This document shows positions 21,006 through 31,400 of a stretch of 64,000 nt of DNA, in pieces (the first letter of the stretch is position 1; each line of letters opens with the position of its first letter). This stretch comes from Streptomyces cinerochromogenes (GTDB lineage Bacteria > Actinomycetota > Actinomycetes > Streptomycetales > Streptomycetaceae): positions 310,001 through 374,000 of the forward strand of contig NZ_BMRM01000001.1 of NCBI RefSeq assembly GCF_014648635.1. Reading direction: 5' to 3'. The notes beneath the pieces are model-generated. The model made no database searches and had not been told where the DNA came from. It saw only the letters and a program-made list of their open reading frames with translations. The translations under genes and the position numbers were made by a program.

Positions 21006-21149
21006 GGGCCGGCGCTTAAGGCCTGCGCTTCCTCCTCGTCACGGCCGCACAGCTGAGGGCGGCCTCGCGCTTCCAGGGTACGACGGGGGGCCGACAACTC
21101 CGTAGGGCTTTTCATACGACCGCCGGGGGGCGGACCGCGGCGGGCCGGA

Positions 21150-21167
21150 GACCGGCGCGGGCCGGTC
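21150..21167. terminator. Short hairpin after the sugar kinase gene
   Basis: A 6-bp inverted repeat (21150-21155 with 21162-21167, 6-base loop) lies 14 bp past the kinase stop within a very GC-rich stretch. It is a plausible but weak terminator. The rest of the 175-bp gap up to phoH shows nothing else. Confidence 0.35.
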
Positions 21168-21180
21168 GTCGGCGGGGTCG

Positions 21181-22338
21181 TCAGCCGGAGCGGCGGAAGC
21201 CGATCGTCGGTACGGCCCGCCGCAGCGGCCAGGGCCGGTCCAGTCGCTCGGGAACCAGGTCCTCCAGGAACTCGTACCGCCGGAGCGCCGCGGGCGACTG
21301 CCCCGGCAGGGACTGCACGCGCCGCCACCACGCGCCGATCTCCGACCACCCCGGCGCCGACAGCGAGCCCCCGAACTCCTGCACGGACAGCGCGGCCGTG
21401 AGCCCGGCGAAGGCCAGCCGGTCGGCGAGCGGCCACCCCGCGAGGGAGCCCGTCACGAACCCGGCGACGAACACGTCCCCCGCCCCGGTCGGGTCCAGCG
21501 CCTCCACGGCGATCGCGGGCACCTCGGCGGCCTCCCCCGTGCGCCGGTCCACGGCGTAGGCCCCCTCCTCCCCCAGGGTGACCACGGCCACCGGCACGTA
21601 CTCGGTCAGGGCGTGCGCGGCGAGCCGCGGGCAGTCGGTGCCGGTGTACCGCTTCGCCTCCTCCGCGTTGGGCAGGAACGCCTCGCAGTGCTCCAGGTCG
21701 GCCAGCCCGGACAGATCCCACGCGCCGGTGTCGTCCCAGCCGACGTCGGCGAAGATCCGGGTGCCCTCGCGGGCCGCCCGGGCGATCCACGAGGCGCGCG
21801 TGCCGGGGGTGAGGGAGGCGACGGCCGCACGCGCGCGGGGCGGGTGCGCCGGGGCGCCCTCGTGGGGGAACGCGGCCTCGGGCGGCGGCTCGTGGCCGTG
21901 GGAGACCATGGTCCGCTCGCCCTCGTAGGCCATCGAGACGGTCACCGGGGAGTGCCAGCCGGGCACGGTCCGCGAGGCGGAGAGGTCGATGCCCTCGCCC
22001 TGTTCCAGCGTGTCCCAGCAGTACTCGCCGTAGTGGTCGTCGCCGAAGGCCGCGGCGAGGGCGGTGCGCAGGCCGAGCCGGGCCAGGGCGGTGGCCATGT
22101 TGGCGACCCCGCCGGGGCTGGAGCCCATGCCGCGGGCCCAGGACTCGGTGCCGCGCACCGGCGCCGAGTCCAGGCCGGTGAAGATGATGTCGAGGAAGAC
22201 GGTGCCGGTGAGGTAGACGTCCCAGGGCGGGTCGCCGGGGGCGCGCAGCGCGGCGAGCGGGTCCACCTGGGTCTGGCAGCGCGCTGCCTGGGTGAGGTGT
22301 TCCGGTTCCTCTCCGGTGAGGGTGTGCGACGACGTCAC
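21181..22338 (-). CDS. PfkB/ribokinase-family carbohydrate kinase
   Basis: A 385-residue sugar kinase with the two family signatures: GGVANMATALARLG (residues about 76-89) and DPTGAGDVFVAGF with the catalytic Asp (about 283-295). It would phosphorylate a sugar or sugar acid in the cytoplasm using ATP. The N terminus and C terminus extend beyond the common 300-residue core. The GTG start has AGGGAG six bases before it. It is 75 bp downstream of the glucarate dehydratase gene on the same strand, so it may be part of that catabolic unit. A 2-keto-sugar acid kinase role is possible but not shown. Confidence 0.88.
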   Translation of the reverse strand: MTSSHTLTGEEPEHLTQAARCQTQVDPLAALRAPGDPPWDVYLTGTVFLDIIFTGLDSAPVRGTESWARGMGSSPGGVANMATALARLGLRTALAAAFGDDHYGEYCWDTLEQGEGIDLSASRTVPGWHSPVTVSMAYEGERTMVSHGHEPPPEAAFPHEGAPAHPPRARAAVASLTPGTRASWIARAAREGTRIFADVGWDDTGAWDLSGLADLEHCEAFLPNAEEAKRYTGTDCPRLAAHALTEYVPVAVVTLGEEGAYAVDRRTGEAAEVPAIAVEALDPTGAGDVFVAGFVTGSLAGWPLADRLAFAGLTAALSVQEFGGSLSAPGWSEIGAWWRRVQSLPGQSPAALRRYEFLEDLVPERLDRPWPLRRAVPTIGFRRSG

Positions 22339-22412
22339 GGTGCGCTCCCTGGCGTGGTGCGGTTCTGGCCAGTGTGCACCAGGTCACGCACCGGGACGCC
22401 GTACGGCGTCGG

Positions 22413-23702
22413 TCACCAGCGGGGCATGACCGGTGTCCGCCAGTCCGGTTCCGCGACGCGCATCGCCGCGGCGTCGTCGCGGTCGCGCAGCGCGCCGTCG
22501 TCCTCGGCCCACCGCCGGTGCAGGCGGGCGAGTTCGTCCCGGTCGAGTTCGACGCCGAGGCCGGGCGCGTCGGACACCGCGACCCTGCCGCCGTCGAAGG
22601 CGAGCCGCTCGGTGAGGACGTCCTCGGACTGCCAGGGGTAGTGGGAGTCGCAGGCGTGGTGCAGGTTCGGGACCGTGGCGGCGACCTGGGTCATCGCGGC
22701 GAGGCTGATGCCGAGGTGGGTGTTGGAGTGCATGGACACCCCGACCCCGAAGGCGGCGCAGACCGCGGCGAGCCGCTGGGTGTTGCGCAGCCCGCCCCAG
22801 TAGTGGTGGTCGGAGAGGACGACCTGGACGGCGTCCTTGGTGAACGCCTCCCTGATCTCCCCGAACGTGGTCACGCACATGTTGGTGGCGAGGGGGACGC
22901 CGGTGCCGGCGGCGACCTCCGCCATGGCGGGTGTGCCCAGCGTGGGGTCCTCCAGGTACTCCAGGACGTCGCCGAGTTCCTTCGCGACCTTCAGCGAGGT
23001 CGCGACGGACCAGGCGCCGTTGGGGTCGAGCCGCAGCGGGTGGCCGGGGAAGGCGTCGGCGAGGGCGCGGACGGCGGCGATCTCCTCGTCGGGCGGGAAG
23101 ACGCCGCCCTTGAGCTTGAACGAGCCGAAGCCGTGCAGGTCCCGCATGCGGCGCGCCTGTTCCACCACGCCGGCCGGGTCGAGCGCGGCACCCCAGGCGT
23201 CGGGTTCGGCGGCGACGCCCGCCGGGTGCCCGTCCCACTTGTAGAAGAGGTAGGCGCTGTACTCGACGGCGTCCCGCACCCTGCCGCCGAGCAGCGCGTG
23301 CACGGGCAGTCCGAGCGCCCTGCCCTGGGCGTCGAGGCAGGCGACCTCGAAGGCGGACAGCACGGACAGCCGGAGCTTGTCGGCGGTCTGCACCCCGCGC
23401 AGCCCGCCCGCGTCCGCCTCCCCCTCCACCCGCGAGGCGTCCACGGCGAGGTCGATCCCGAACAGGCCGTTCACATCCATGGCCGAGCGTCCGGGGAGCC
23501 GCTCGGCCAGCGACCGGGCCAGTTCCAGGTACTTGGTGTCGCCGTAGGTCTCGCCGAGCCCGGTGATCCCGTCTTCGGTGACGATCTCCACGATCAGCCG
23601 CGGGGTGTACGGCTGGTGCACGCCCTGGGTGTTGAGCAGCGGCGGGTCGGCGACCAGGATCGGCGTCAGCCGCACCTCGGCGATGGTCAGGTCACGGGTC
23701 AC
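22413..23702 (-). CDS. gudD: Glucarate dehydratase (enolase superfamily)
   Basis: A 429-residue enolase-superfamily enzyme that dehydrates D-glucarate, and perhaps L-idarate, to 5-dehydro-4-deoxyglucarate. The KLK base motif appears in GSFKLKGGVF, metal ligands in LRLDPNGAW and YLEDPTLG, and the second catalytic side in SMHSNTHLGIS. NTQGVHQPYTPR near the N terminus is typical of glucarate dehydratases. The start is the GTG overlapping the upstream gene's stop (GTGA at 23699-23702), so it is translationally coupled to the next enzyme of the pathway. No full-length doubts. Confidence 0.92.
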   Translation of the reverse strand: MTRDLTIAEVRLTPILVADPPLLNTQGVHQPYTPRLIVEIVTEDGITGLGETYGDTKYLELARSLAERLPGRSAMDVNGLFGIDLAVDASRVEGEADAGGLRGVQTADKLRLSVLSAFEVACLDAQGRALGLPVHALLGGRVRDAVEYSAYLFYKWDGHPAGVAAEPDAWGAALDPAGVVEQARRMRDLHGFGSFKLKGGVFPPDEEIAAVRALADAFPGHPLRLDPNGAWSVATSLKVAKELGDVLEYLEDPTLGTPAMAEVAAGTGVPLATNMCVTTFGEIREAFTKDAVQVVLSDHHYWGGLRNTQRLAAVCAAFGVGVSMHSNTHLGISLAAMTQVAATVPNLHHACDSHYPWQSEDVLTERLAFDGGRVAVSDAPGLGVELDRDELARLHRRWAEDDGALRDRDDAAAMRVAEPDWRTPVMPRW

Positions 23703-24646
23703 AGGGAGGCTCCTACGAGGTCGAGTCCGGCGGTGAGGAGGGCCTTCAGGTCGGCGAGGTCGGCGGGCGCGGGGTCGGTGAGCGGGGCGCGCACGGGCCC
23801 GACCGGCTGTCCGCGCAGCCGGGCCGCCGCCTTCACCAGGGACACGGCGTATCCGGGCACCCGGTCGCGGAGTTCGACGAACGGGACGTAGAAGCCGCGC
23901 AGCAGCTTGTCGGCGGTGCCGTGGTCGCCGTCGCGGAGCGCCGCGAAGAAGGCGCCCGCGATCTCGGGGGCGAAGGCGTGCACGGCGGAGGAGTAGGCGG
24001 GGACGCCGACGGCGGCGTAGGCGCGGGCCTGGATCTCGGCGGTGGCGGCGCCGTTGAAGAAGAGGAAGCCGTCGGGGGCGGCCAGGGTGAGGCGCTGGAG
24101 CCGGTCCAGGTCGCTGTGGCCGTCCTTGAGGCCGATGACGTTCGGGACGCGGGCGAGGCGGCGCAGCGAGCCGGCGGTGTAGGCGACCTGGCCGCGCTGG
24201 TAGGCGATGAGCGGCAGCCGGGTGCGGGCGGCGAGGTGTTCCAGCTGGGCGGCGAGGCCGTCCTGCGGGGCCTCGGTCAGGTAGTGCGGCAGCACGAGCA
24301 GGGCGTCGGCGCCGGCCTCCTCGGCGGCCCGCGCGAACCGGGCGGCCTGCGCCCAGCCGTAGCCGGTGCCGGCCACCACAGGCACGCGTCCGTGCGCCTC
24401 CTCGACGGCGACGGTGACGACGGTCCGGTACTCGTCCTCGTCCAGGGAGAAGAACTCGCCGGTGCCGCAGGCCGGGAAGAGGGCGCCGACTCCGGCGGCG
24501 AGCCGGGCGGCGACGTGGGTGCGGAAGCCGTCGGGATCGAGGGTGCCGTCGTCGCGGAACGCGGTGAGCGGGAAGGAGAGCACACCGCGCGCCATCCCCT
24601 CCCGCAGTCGCCGCGCCACTTTCTGCGGAGCCGGGTCGCCGCTCAC
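23699..24646 (-). CDS. kdgD: 5-dehydro-4-deoxyglucarate dehydratase
   Basis: A 315-residue DapA-superfamily enzyme that decarboxylates and dehydrates 5-dehydro-4-deoxyglucarate to 2,5-dioxopentanoate. Family landmarks: CGTGEFFSL (residues 60-68), Tyr149, and Schiff-base Lys174 in GLKDGHSD. The GTG at 24646 is preferred over the longer GTG at 24676 because AAGGGGAG sits seven bases upstream and the protein then begins like its homologues (SGDPAPQKVA). It is the promoter-proximal gene of a two-gene glucarate operon and diverges from an MFS carrier. A 2,5-dioxopentanoate dehydrogenase is not in the window. Confidence 0.9.
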   Translation of the reverse strand: MSGDPAPQKVARRLREGMARGVLSFPLTAFRDDGTLDPDGFRTHVAARLAAGVGALFPACGTGEFFSLDEDEYRTVVTVAVEEAHGRVPVVAGTGYGWAQAARFARAAEEAGADALLVLPHYLTEAPQDGLAAQLEHLAARTRLPLIAYQRGQVAYTAGSLRRLARVPNVIGLKDGHSDLDRLQRLTLAAPDGFLFFNGAATAEIQARAYAAVGVPAYSSAVHAFAPEIAGAFFAALRDGDHGTADKLLRGFYVPFVELRDRVPGYAVSLVKAAARLRGQPVGPVRAPLTDPAPADLADLKALLTAGLDLVGASL

Positions 24647-24883
24647 TGACCATCTCCCCTTATGAATACCGTCCACATATGAGAACAGAGGCTAGAGCCT
24701 TCTACCCCGCTGCACCACCCTCAAACGGAACCGTGGCCCGGATCACACCCCCCAGCCTTCTTCCGGAACCGCGTGCTTGATACAACTTGCTCGCGCGTTC
24801 CCGTCCGTCGACGGTCGCAGCCCATCCCCCCTTCTTCTCACGCCCTTTCCGCGCCGCACCTCTCGCCTGTCCTGGGAACGCCC
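24647..24883. promoter_or_regulatory. Divergent promoter region, glucarate operon / MFS gene
   Basis: This 237-bp gap is noticeably AT-richer than its surroundings around 24655-24690. A TATGAATAC...CATATGAG stretch (24660-24683) has the look of an operator overlapping the kdgD promoter. No repressor gene is adjacent. No -35/-10 pair can be fixed for the MFS gene. Confidence 0.35.
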
Positions 24884-26140
24884 GTGTCCGCCGCCCGCAC
24901 CCTGCCCTGGCCCCTCGTCGCCCTCTTCTCGGCCGGGTACCTCGCCCCCTACCTCCTGCCCACGACGGTCGGACGCCTGGACTCGGGCCTGCCGCTGACG
25001 GCCACTCAGGCCGGGGCCGTCGGCAGCGCGCTGCTGCTGAGCGCCGCGACGGCGGGCTTCCTGCTGGCCTCCCGCGTCGAGAGGACCGGCCCGCGCGCCC
25101 TCGCCCGCGCCGGCCTCGCCCTCGCCGCCCTCGGCTACGGCGGCGCCGCCCTCACCGGCGCCGTACCGGCCGTGGTCGCGGGCGCGGTGCTCGGCGGGTT
25201 CGGGTCGGGGACGGTCACGGCGGTCGCCGCGAGCGGCATCGCGGCCGTGGGGGCCGCCGGGCGCGAGGGAGTTCGGACGTGGGGAAGGGACCCGCACCGG
25301 GTCACCACCCTGGGCCTGCTCGGCGTCTCCGCGCTCGCGGGCGCGCTGTACCTGACGATCCCCCGCCTCGGCCCCGGCCACGGCCTCCCCCTCGCCGCGA
25401 TGGCGCTGACCGCGCTCGCCGTCTGGCCGCTCACCGGCCGTCTGCCCGCCCGTACCGCGCCGGTCCGCACCACCGCCGGGTACGACCGTCTCCCCCACCC
25501 CCGGGCCGGGCTCCTCCTGGCCGCGGCGATGCCCTGCTGGTCCCTGGCCCAGAACGCCCTGTGGGGGGTCAGCGGCCGGATCGGCCTCGCCCAGGCGCAT
25601 CTCACCGAGGTCACCGTCGGCGCGGTCTTCGCGGTCGCGCTCGGCGCCGGGCTCCTCGGGGTGGTGGTCGCGGGCGCGCTCGGCCCGCGGCTGGGCCGGG
25701 CGCTGCCCATCGGCGCCGGTACGGCCCTCATCGCGGGCTGCGTCGCGCTCAGCGCGGCGGCGACGGACCTGCCCGCGTTCGCGGCCGGCGAGATTCTCTG
25801 GAACCTGCTCTACCCGGTCGTGCTGTCGTACGTCATCGCCCTGGCCGCGTCCCTGGACCCGCGGGGCCGCTGGACGGTCCTGGTCGGCTCGGCGTCCTCG
25901 CTGGGGACGGCGGCGGGACCGCTCGCGGGCAGTGTGCTGGCGGCCGGGGCGGGTTTCCCGGCGATGGGGCGGGTGCTCGCCGCCGGGCTGCTGCTGGTCG
26001 CGGTACCGATGACGGCGGTGGCCCTGCGGACCGGCAGGCGCGCCCTGCCCGTCACCGGGCTCCCGGTGCTGGAGGTCCCGGTGGAGACGCCCGCCGTGCC
26101 CGCCCGGCGCGCCTACGACACCGCGTCCCCGAACCTGTAG
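24884..26140 (+). CDS. MFS transporter
   Basis: A 418-residue polytopic membrane protein with about twelve Ala/Leu/Gly-rich spans and the MFS loop pattern (GALGPRLGRALPIG between spans). The frame could start at 24773, but that would add a Pro/Arg-rich, non-membrane N terminus. GTG at 24884 is preceded by GGGA at a good distance and puts the first helix right after the start. The substrate is unknown; the divergent glucarate operon suggests a sugar acid, yet the sequence is equally compatible with drug efflux. The 3' end overlaps the convergent adenosine deaminase gene by 28 bp. Confidence 0.83.
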   Translation: MSAARTLPWPLVALFSAGYLAPYLLPTTVGRLDSGLPLTATQAGAVGSALLLSAATAGFLLASRVERTGPRALARAGLALAALGYGGAALTGAVPAVVAGAVLGGFGSGTVTAVAASGIAAVGAAGREGVRTWGRDPHRVTTLGLLGVSALAGALYLTIPRLGPGHGLPLAAMALTALAVWPLTGRLPARTAPVRTTAGYDRLPHPRAGLLLAAAMPCWSLAQNALWGVSGRIGLAQAHLTEVTVGAVFAVALGAGLLGVVVAGALGPRLGRALPIGAGTALIAGCVALSAAATDLPAFAAGEILWNLLYPVVLSYVIALAASLDPRGRWTVLVGSASSLGTAAGPLAGSVLAAGAGFPAMGRVLAAGLLLVAVPMTAVALRTGRRALPVTGLPVLEVPVETPAVPARRAYDTASPNL

Positions 26141-27117
26141 GCGTCGACCTCGGCCAGATACCGGCCCCTGCGCTCCTCGTCGTCCTCCAGGAAGGAGGCG
26201 AGGAAGGAGTTGCGGGCCAGCTCGCGCAGCCGTTCCTCGCCGAGGCCCAGCGCCGAGCGCACCGCGTCGAAGTTGTCGCCCGCGTACCCGCCGAAGTACG
26301 CCGGGTCGTCGGAGTTGACCGTGCACAGCAGGCCCGCGTCGAGCATGGCCGGCAGCGGGTGGTCGGCCAGGGTGTCCACGGCGCGCAGCCGGACGTTGGA
26401 CAGGGGGCACAGGGTCAGCGGGATTCGCTCCCGGACCAGCCGCTCGACCAGGGCCGGGTCCTCCATGCAGCGCAGGCCGTGGTCGACCCGCTCCACGCCG
26501 AGGACGTCCAGCGCCTCGGTGATGTACTCCGGCGGCCCCTCCTCGCCGGCGTGCGCGACCCGGCGCAGCCCGAGCGCGGCGGCGGCCTCGTACACCTCGC
26601 GGAACTTCACCGGCGGGTGCCCGACCTCGGCGGAGTCCAGGCCGATCCCGGTGATCCGGTCCAGGTACGGCCTCGCGGCCTCCAGGGTGGCGAGGGCCGA
26701 CTCGGCGGACTCGTCCCGCAGGAAGCACATGATCAGCCTGGTGGAGACGCCGTGGCGCGCCTCGCCGGCGCCCAGCGCCCGCCACAGCCCCTCCACGACC
26801 GTGCCCATCGACACGCCCCGGGCCAGGTGGGCCTGCGGGTCGAAGAAGATCTCCGCGTGCCGCACGCCCTGCGCGGCGGCCCGGGCGAGGTAGGCGTTCG
26901 CCAGGTCGGCGAAGTCCTGCTCGGTGCGCAGGACGGCCATCAGCTCGTAGTACAGGTCCAGGAAGGACTGGAGGTCCTCGAACCGGTAGGCCTTGCGGAG
27001 GGCCTCGGTGTCCGCGTACGGAAGGGTCACACCGTTGCGGGCGGCCAGCTCGAACGCCAGCTCGGGCTCCAGGGTGCCTTCGATATGGAGGTGCAGTTCT
27101 GCTTTCGGGAGGGGCAT
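26113..27117 (-). CDS. add: Adenosine deaminase
   Basis: A 334-residue TIM-barrel amidohydrolase. HLHIEGT at residues 9-15 gives two zinc ligands, HAGEE holds the zinc-binding His and catalytic Glu, DHG follows, and SDDP supplies the last Asp ligands. It deaminates adenosine or a related aminopurine. The upstream in-frame codon is GTA, so the first usable start is the ATG at 27117. No Shine-Dalgarno is present. TACGAT six bases before the ATG is a good -10 box, implying a leaderless mRNA. The stop overlaps the convergent MFS gene by 28 bp. A 5'-deoxyadenosine or aminodeoxyfutalosine substrate cannot be excluded. Confidence 0.92.
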   Translation of the reverse strand: MPLPKAELHLHIEGTLEPELAFELAARNGVTLPYADTEALRKAYRFEDLQSFLDLYYELMAVLRTEQDFADLANAYLARAAAQGVRHAEIFFDPQAHLARGVSMGTVVEGLWRALGAGEARHGVSTRLIMCFLRDESAESALATLEAARPYLDRITGIGLDSAEVGHPPVKFREVYEAAAALGLRRVAHAGEEGPPEYITEALDVLGVERVDHGLRCMEDPALVERLVRERIPLTLCPLSNVRLRAVDTLADHPLPAMLDAGLLCTVNSDDPAYFGGYAGDNFDAVRSALGLGEERLRELARNSFLASFLEDDEERRGRYLAEVDAYRFGDAVS

Positions 27118-27137
27118 CAAAGCATCGTACGGCTGCT

Positions 27138-28043
27138 TTACCGCCGTTTCGGAACCGGCACCCGCAGCAGGTCGTACGCCACGGTCAGCTCGCCCTCGAA
27201 GCCCGCCGCCCGCGCCTGCCGCTCGAACTCCTCCGGGTCGGTGTAGCGCTGGCTGAAGTGGGTGAGGACGAGGTGCCGTACGCCGGCGTCCCGGGCCACG
27301 GCGGCGGCCTGCCCGGCCGTCAGGTGCCCGTGCTCGACGGCGAGTTCCACGTCCTCGTCGAGGAACGTGGACTCGATGACGAGCAGGTCGCAGCCCTCCG
27401 CGAGCGCGTGCACGCCGTCGCAGAGCCGGGTGTCCATGACGAACGCGAACCGCTGCCCGCGCCGCACCTCGCTGACGTCCTCCAGCGTCACGTCCCCGAG
27501 CCGGCCCTCGCGCTGGAGCCGGCCCACGTCCGGGCCCCTGACGCCGTGCGCGGCGAGCCGGTCGGGCAGCATGCGGCGGCCGTCGGGTTCGATGAGCCGG
27601 TAGCCGTAGGACTCGACGGGGTGCGAGAGCCGGCGGGCCTCCAGGGTGTACGACCGGGTCACCGCGAGGATGCCGTCGGCGGCCACCGGGGCCTCGGTGA
27701 GGCCGACGGTCTCGCGGTAGGCGGTCGCGTAGCGCAGCCGGTCGAAGAAGCGCTGCCCCGAGCGCGGGTAGTGGGCGGTGACCTCGTGCGGCACCTGGTC
27801 CAGGTTGATCCGCTGGATGACTCCCGCGAGACCGAGGGAGTGGTCGCCGTGGAAGTGCGTGACGCAGATCCGGTTCAGGTCGTGGGCGGCGACCCCGGCG
27901 CGCAGCATCTGCCGCTGCGTACCCTCGCCGGGGTCGAACAGGATGCCCTCGCCGTCCCACCTCAGCAGGTAGCCGTTGTGGTTGCGGTGCCGGGTCGGGA
28001 CCTGGCTGGCGGTGCCGAGGACCACCAACTCGCGTACGGACAT
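27138..28043 (-). CDS. rnz: Ribonuclease Z
   Basis: A 301-residue metallo-beta-lactamase-fold endonuclease that trims tRNA 3' trailers. The motif [13 protein letters not shown], a further [15 protein letters not shown] and LTHFSQRY give the zinc ligands and the RNase Z-type histidines. The length is normal. It sits between the HIT gene, whose stop is 3 bp upstream of its start, and adenosine deaminase, and is probably co-transcribed with the HIT gene. Confidence 0.95.
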   Translation of the reverse strand: MSVRELVVLGTASQVPTRHRNHNGYLLRWDGEGILFDPGEGTQRQMLRAGVAAHDLNRICVTHFHGDHSLGLAGVIQRINLDQVPHEVTAHYPRSGQRFFDRLRYATAYRETVGLTEAPVAADGILAVTRSYTLEARRLSHPVESYGYRLIEPDGRRMLPDRLAAHGVRGPDVGRLQREGRLGDVTLEDVSEVRRGQRFAFVMDTRLCDGVHALAEGCDLLVIESTFLDEDVELAVEHGHLTAGQAAAVARDAGVRHLVLTHFSQRYTDPEEFERQARAAGFEGELTVAYDLLRVPVPKRR

Positions 28044-28046
28044 CGC

Positions 28047-28400
28047 CTATCCGGGGGGCCACTGGAGGCCGCGGCCCCCGAGCACGTGGGCGTGGGCGTG
28101 CCAGACGGTCTGGCCGGCGCCGGAGCCCGTGTTGAAGACGAGGCGGTAGCTGTCGAGCTTCTCCTCGTCGGCCACGGCCCTGGTCTCCGCGAGCACGTCG
28201 GCGGCCAGCTGCGGGGCGCCGGCGGCGAGCTCGGCCGCGTTCTCGTAGTGGGCCTTCGGGATCACCAGGACGTGGGTGGGCGCCTGGGGGTTTATGTCGC
28301 GGAAGGCCACGGTCGTTTCGGTCTCGCGGACGATCGTCGCCGGGACCTCACCCGCGACGATCTTGCAGAACAGGCAGTCGTCCTGCGGTTCTCCGGCCAT
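28047..28400 (-). CDS. HIT-family nucleotide-binding hydrolase
   Basis: A 117-residue histidine-triad protein of the HinT type: CLFCKIVAGEVPA at the N terminus and the triad WHAHAHVLGG near the C terminus. It would hydrolyse nucleoside phosphoramidates or acyl-adenylates. The start at 28400 is fixed by AGGAGG seven bases upstream; an earlier in-frame ATG at 28433 lacks such a site. It probably forms an operon with rnz, and possibly with the tricorn protease gene 42 bp upstream. Confidence 0.93.
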   Translation of the reverse strand: MAGEPQDDCLFCKIVAGEVPATIVRETETTVAFRDINPQAPTHVLVIPKAHYENAAELAAGAPQLAADVLAETRAVADEEKLDSYRLVFNTGSGAGQTVWHAHAHVLGGRGLQWPPG

Positions 28401-28442
28401 GCGTGTGCCTCCTGTGATCCATTCCGTGGGCATCGTAGTCGG

Positions 28443-31400
28443 TCAGGCGGGCAGGCCCGGCGGGGTTTTCGCCGGGCGGTCCTCCAGCGCCTCCAGCGCG
28501 AGCCGGATCGCCTCGTCCAGCTGGGCGTCCCGGCCCGCCGCCCAGTCCTGGGGCCTCTGGACGACCTCCACGTCCGGGTCCACCCCGTGGTTCTCCACGT
28601 CCCAGCCGACGCCCTCCAGCCACATCGCGTACTTCGGCTGGGTGACCAGGGTGCCGTCGACCAGGTGGTAGCGGCTGTCGATGCCGATGACGCCGCCCCA
28701 GGTGCGGGTGCCGACGACCGGGCCGATGCCGAGGGCCTTGACGGCCGCGTTGACGATGTCGCCGTCGGAGCCGGAGAACTCGTTGGCCACGGCGACGACC
28801 GGGCCGCGGGGGGCGTCGAGCGGGTAACTGGTGGGGCGCATGCCGCGCGGGAGGTCCCAGCCGATGATCCGGCGGGCCAGTTTCTCGACCACGAGCTGGG
28901 AGGTGTGGCCGCCCCGGTTCTCCCGGACGTCGACCACGAGGCCCTCGCGGGCGACCTCGACGCGCAGGTCCCGGTGGATCTGGGCCCAGCCGGGGGCCTG
29001 CATGTCGGGGACGTGGAGGTAGCCGAGGCGGCCGGCGGAGGCCGCGTGGACGTGGGCCCGGCGGTCGGCGACCCAGGCGTGGTAGCGCAGGGGTTCCTCG
29101 TCGGCGACGGGGATGACGACGGTGTGGCGGGGTTCGCCGCCGCCGGCCGGGGAGACGGTCAGTTCGACGGGGTGGCCGGCCGTGCCGGCGAGCAGCGGCC
29201 CGGGGCCCTTCACCGGGTCGACCGGGTGGCCGGCGACCGCGATGATCGCGTCGCCGGGGCGGACCGCGACGCCCGGTGCGGCGAGCGGGGAGCGGGCGTC
29301 CGGGTCGGAGGTCTCCGACGGGAGGATGCGGTCGATGCGCCAGCTGCCGTCCCCGTGACGGGAGATGTCGGCACCGAGCAGGCCGTGCCGGGCGCCGCCG
29401 GAGCCGCCGCGCGGGGTGACGTAGGCGTGCGAGGTGCCGAGTTCGCCGTGCACCTCCCAGAGCAGGTCGACCAGGTCGCTGTGGGTGGCGAGGCGGGACA
29501 GGAGGGGGCGGTAGCGGTCGAGGACGCCGGTCCAGTCGACGCCGCCGAGGTCGGGGCGCCAGAAGTGGTCGCGCATGAGGCGGCCGGTCTCGTCGTACAT
29601 CTGCCGCCACTCGGCGGCCGGGTCGACGGTCTGCCGGACGCGGGCGAGGTCGACGGTGACGCTGGTGTCGCCGTCGTCGTCGCTGCCGGTACGGCGGTCG
29701 CTGGGGACGACCCGGAGCCGGCCGTCGCTCCACAGCAGGACGCGTTTGCCGTCGCCGCTGACCTCGAAGTGGTCGGCGGCGGAGGCGAGGTGCTCCAGGC
29801 GGCGCTGGGCGAGGTCGTAGCGCTCCAGCTCGGTGTGCGGGTCGGGGTCCTCCGGGTGGGCGCGGGCGGCGCCGAGGACGCCTTCGACGGGGTGGTGCAG
29901 CCAGAGGACGCCGTCCTTGGCGGCGCGGAGCGTGGAGTAGCGGCCGGCCTCCACCGGGAAGGGGACGATGCGGTCGGCGAGGCCCTCCAGGTCGATGCGG
30001 GTGGCCGGGGTGCCCTCGCTGTCGGGGGTCTCGTCCTTGTCGGGGGTCTCGAAGGGGCGGCCGTGGCGCTGCGGGCCGAACGGCGAGGGGGTGGTGGCGG
30101 CCAGGGTGATCAGGTGCGGGCGGGCACCCACCACGAAGGCGAGGTCGAAGGCGTGTTCGTCGTAGACCGGGTCGAAGGCGCGGTTGGAGAGGAACGCGAG
30201 GTGTTTGCCGTCGAGGGTGAAGGCGGGCGCGTAGTCCTGGAAGCGCAGCGGGGTCGCCTCGGTGACCGAGAGGTCGGTGGTGTGGGCGATGCGGAGCTGG
30301 GAGAGCGGGCGGGGGCCGGGGTGGGCCCAGGCGAGCCAGGCGGAGTCGGGTGAGAAGGCGAGGCCGGAGACCTCGCCGTCGTCGCTGCGGTCGACCTCGC
30401 GGACCTCGCCGGTCTCGCGTTCGACCAGGAGCAGCCGGCCGTCGTGCGCGGCCACGGCGGCCCGGCTGCCGTCGGGTGCCATGGCCAGTTCCAGGACGCG
30501 GCCCAGCTCTCCGGCGGCGAGCCGGCGCGGCGGGGCGCCGGGCACGGTGCCGGTGGCGGGCGCGAACTCCAGGGCGTCCTCGCCCTCGGCGTCCGTCACC
30601 CACACCACCCATTCCTCGCCGTCGGCGCGGAAGGTGCGCGGGGTGCGGGCGCGGACGCCCGGGGTGGCGGCCAGGGCGCGGGCGGGGCCGGAGCGGTGGG
30701 TGACCCAGTGGATGCCGCCGCGCACGCAGACGGCGCTGCCGCGCGCGGTGTGGTCGGGTGCGGCCTCTCCGAACCAGCGGGAGGCGTTGACCGGGTGGGG
30801 CCGCAGGTCGACGCGGGGTCCGCCGAGCCGTACGTCCAGCCGGCGCGGCTCGGCGCCGTCCAGGTCCTCCAGCAGCCAGAGTTCACCGGCCGAGCTGTAG
30901 ACGACGCGGGTGCCGTCACCGGCCGCGTGCCGGGCGTAGAAGCTTTCCCCGCGCTCGGCTCCGCTCGCGCGGGAGGTGCCCCCGAGAGGGGTGTGCCGGC
31001 GCAGGTCGGAGCCGTCGGCGAGGGAGGAGTAGAGCGCGCCGGTGCCCTCGTGGTCGGAGAGGAAGGCGATGCGGTCCCCCGCCCACACCGGGCACTCGAT
31101 GTTGCCGTCGAGGTCCTCGTGCAGCCGGACGAACTCCCCGTCGCCGTCCCGGTCGATCCACAACTTGCCCGCCGTACCGCCCCGGTAGCGTTTCCAGTGG
31201 GCGGCCTCGCGGCCCATCGGCGCGGACAGCAGCACGGTGGCCGGGCCGAGGGCCACATCGCCGACCGGGCCGTACGGCAGGGTCTCGGCCGGTCCGCCGT
31301 CCAGCGGGACGGCGTGCGCCCAGGAGTGCCGGAAGCTGTGCCGGCCGTGCGCGCCGAGCGCGAGCACCCGCCCGTCGGGGGTCCAGCCGCGCACCTCGGT

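Noticed and set aside
18516..21056. 846-codon plus-strand frame across the CNNM/ybeY/phoH region
   Set aside because: Antisense shadow: it crosses three well-supported minus-strand genes and shows no domain pattern.
27258..30353. 1031-codon plus-strand frame opposite the tricorn protease
   Set aside because: Gly/Val/Asp-biased translation without motifs; the opposite strand has all tricorn landmarks.
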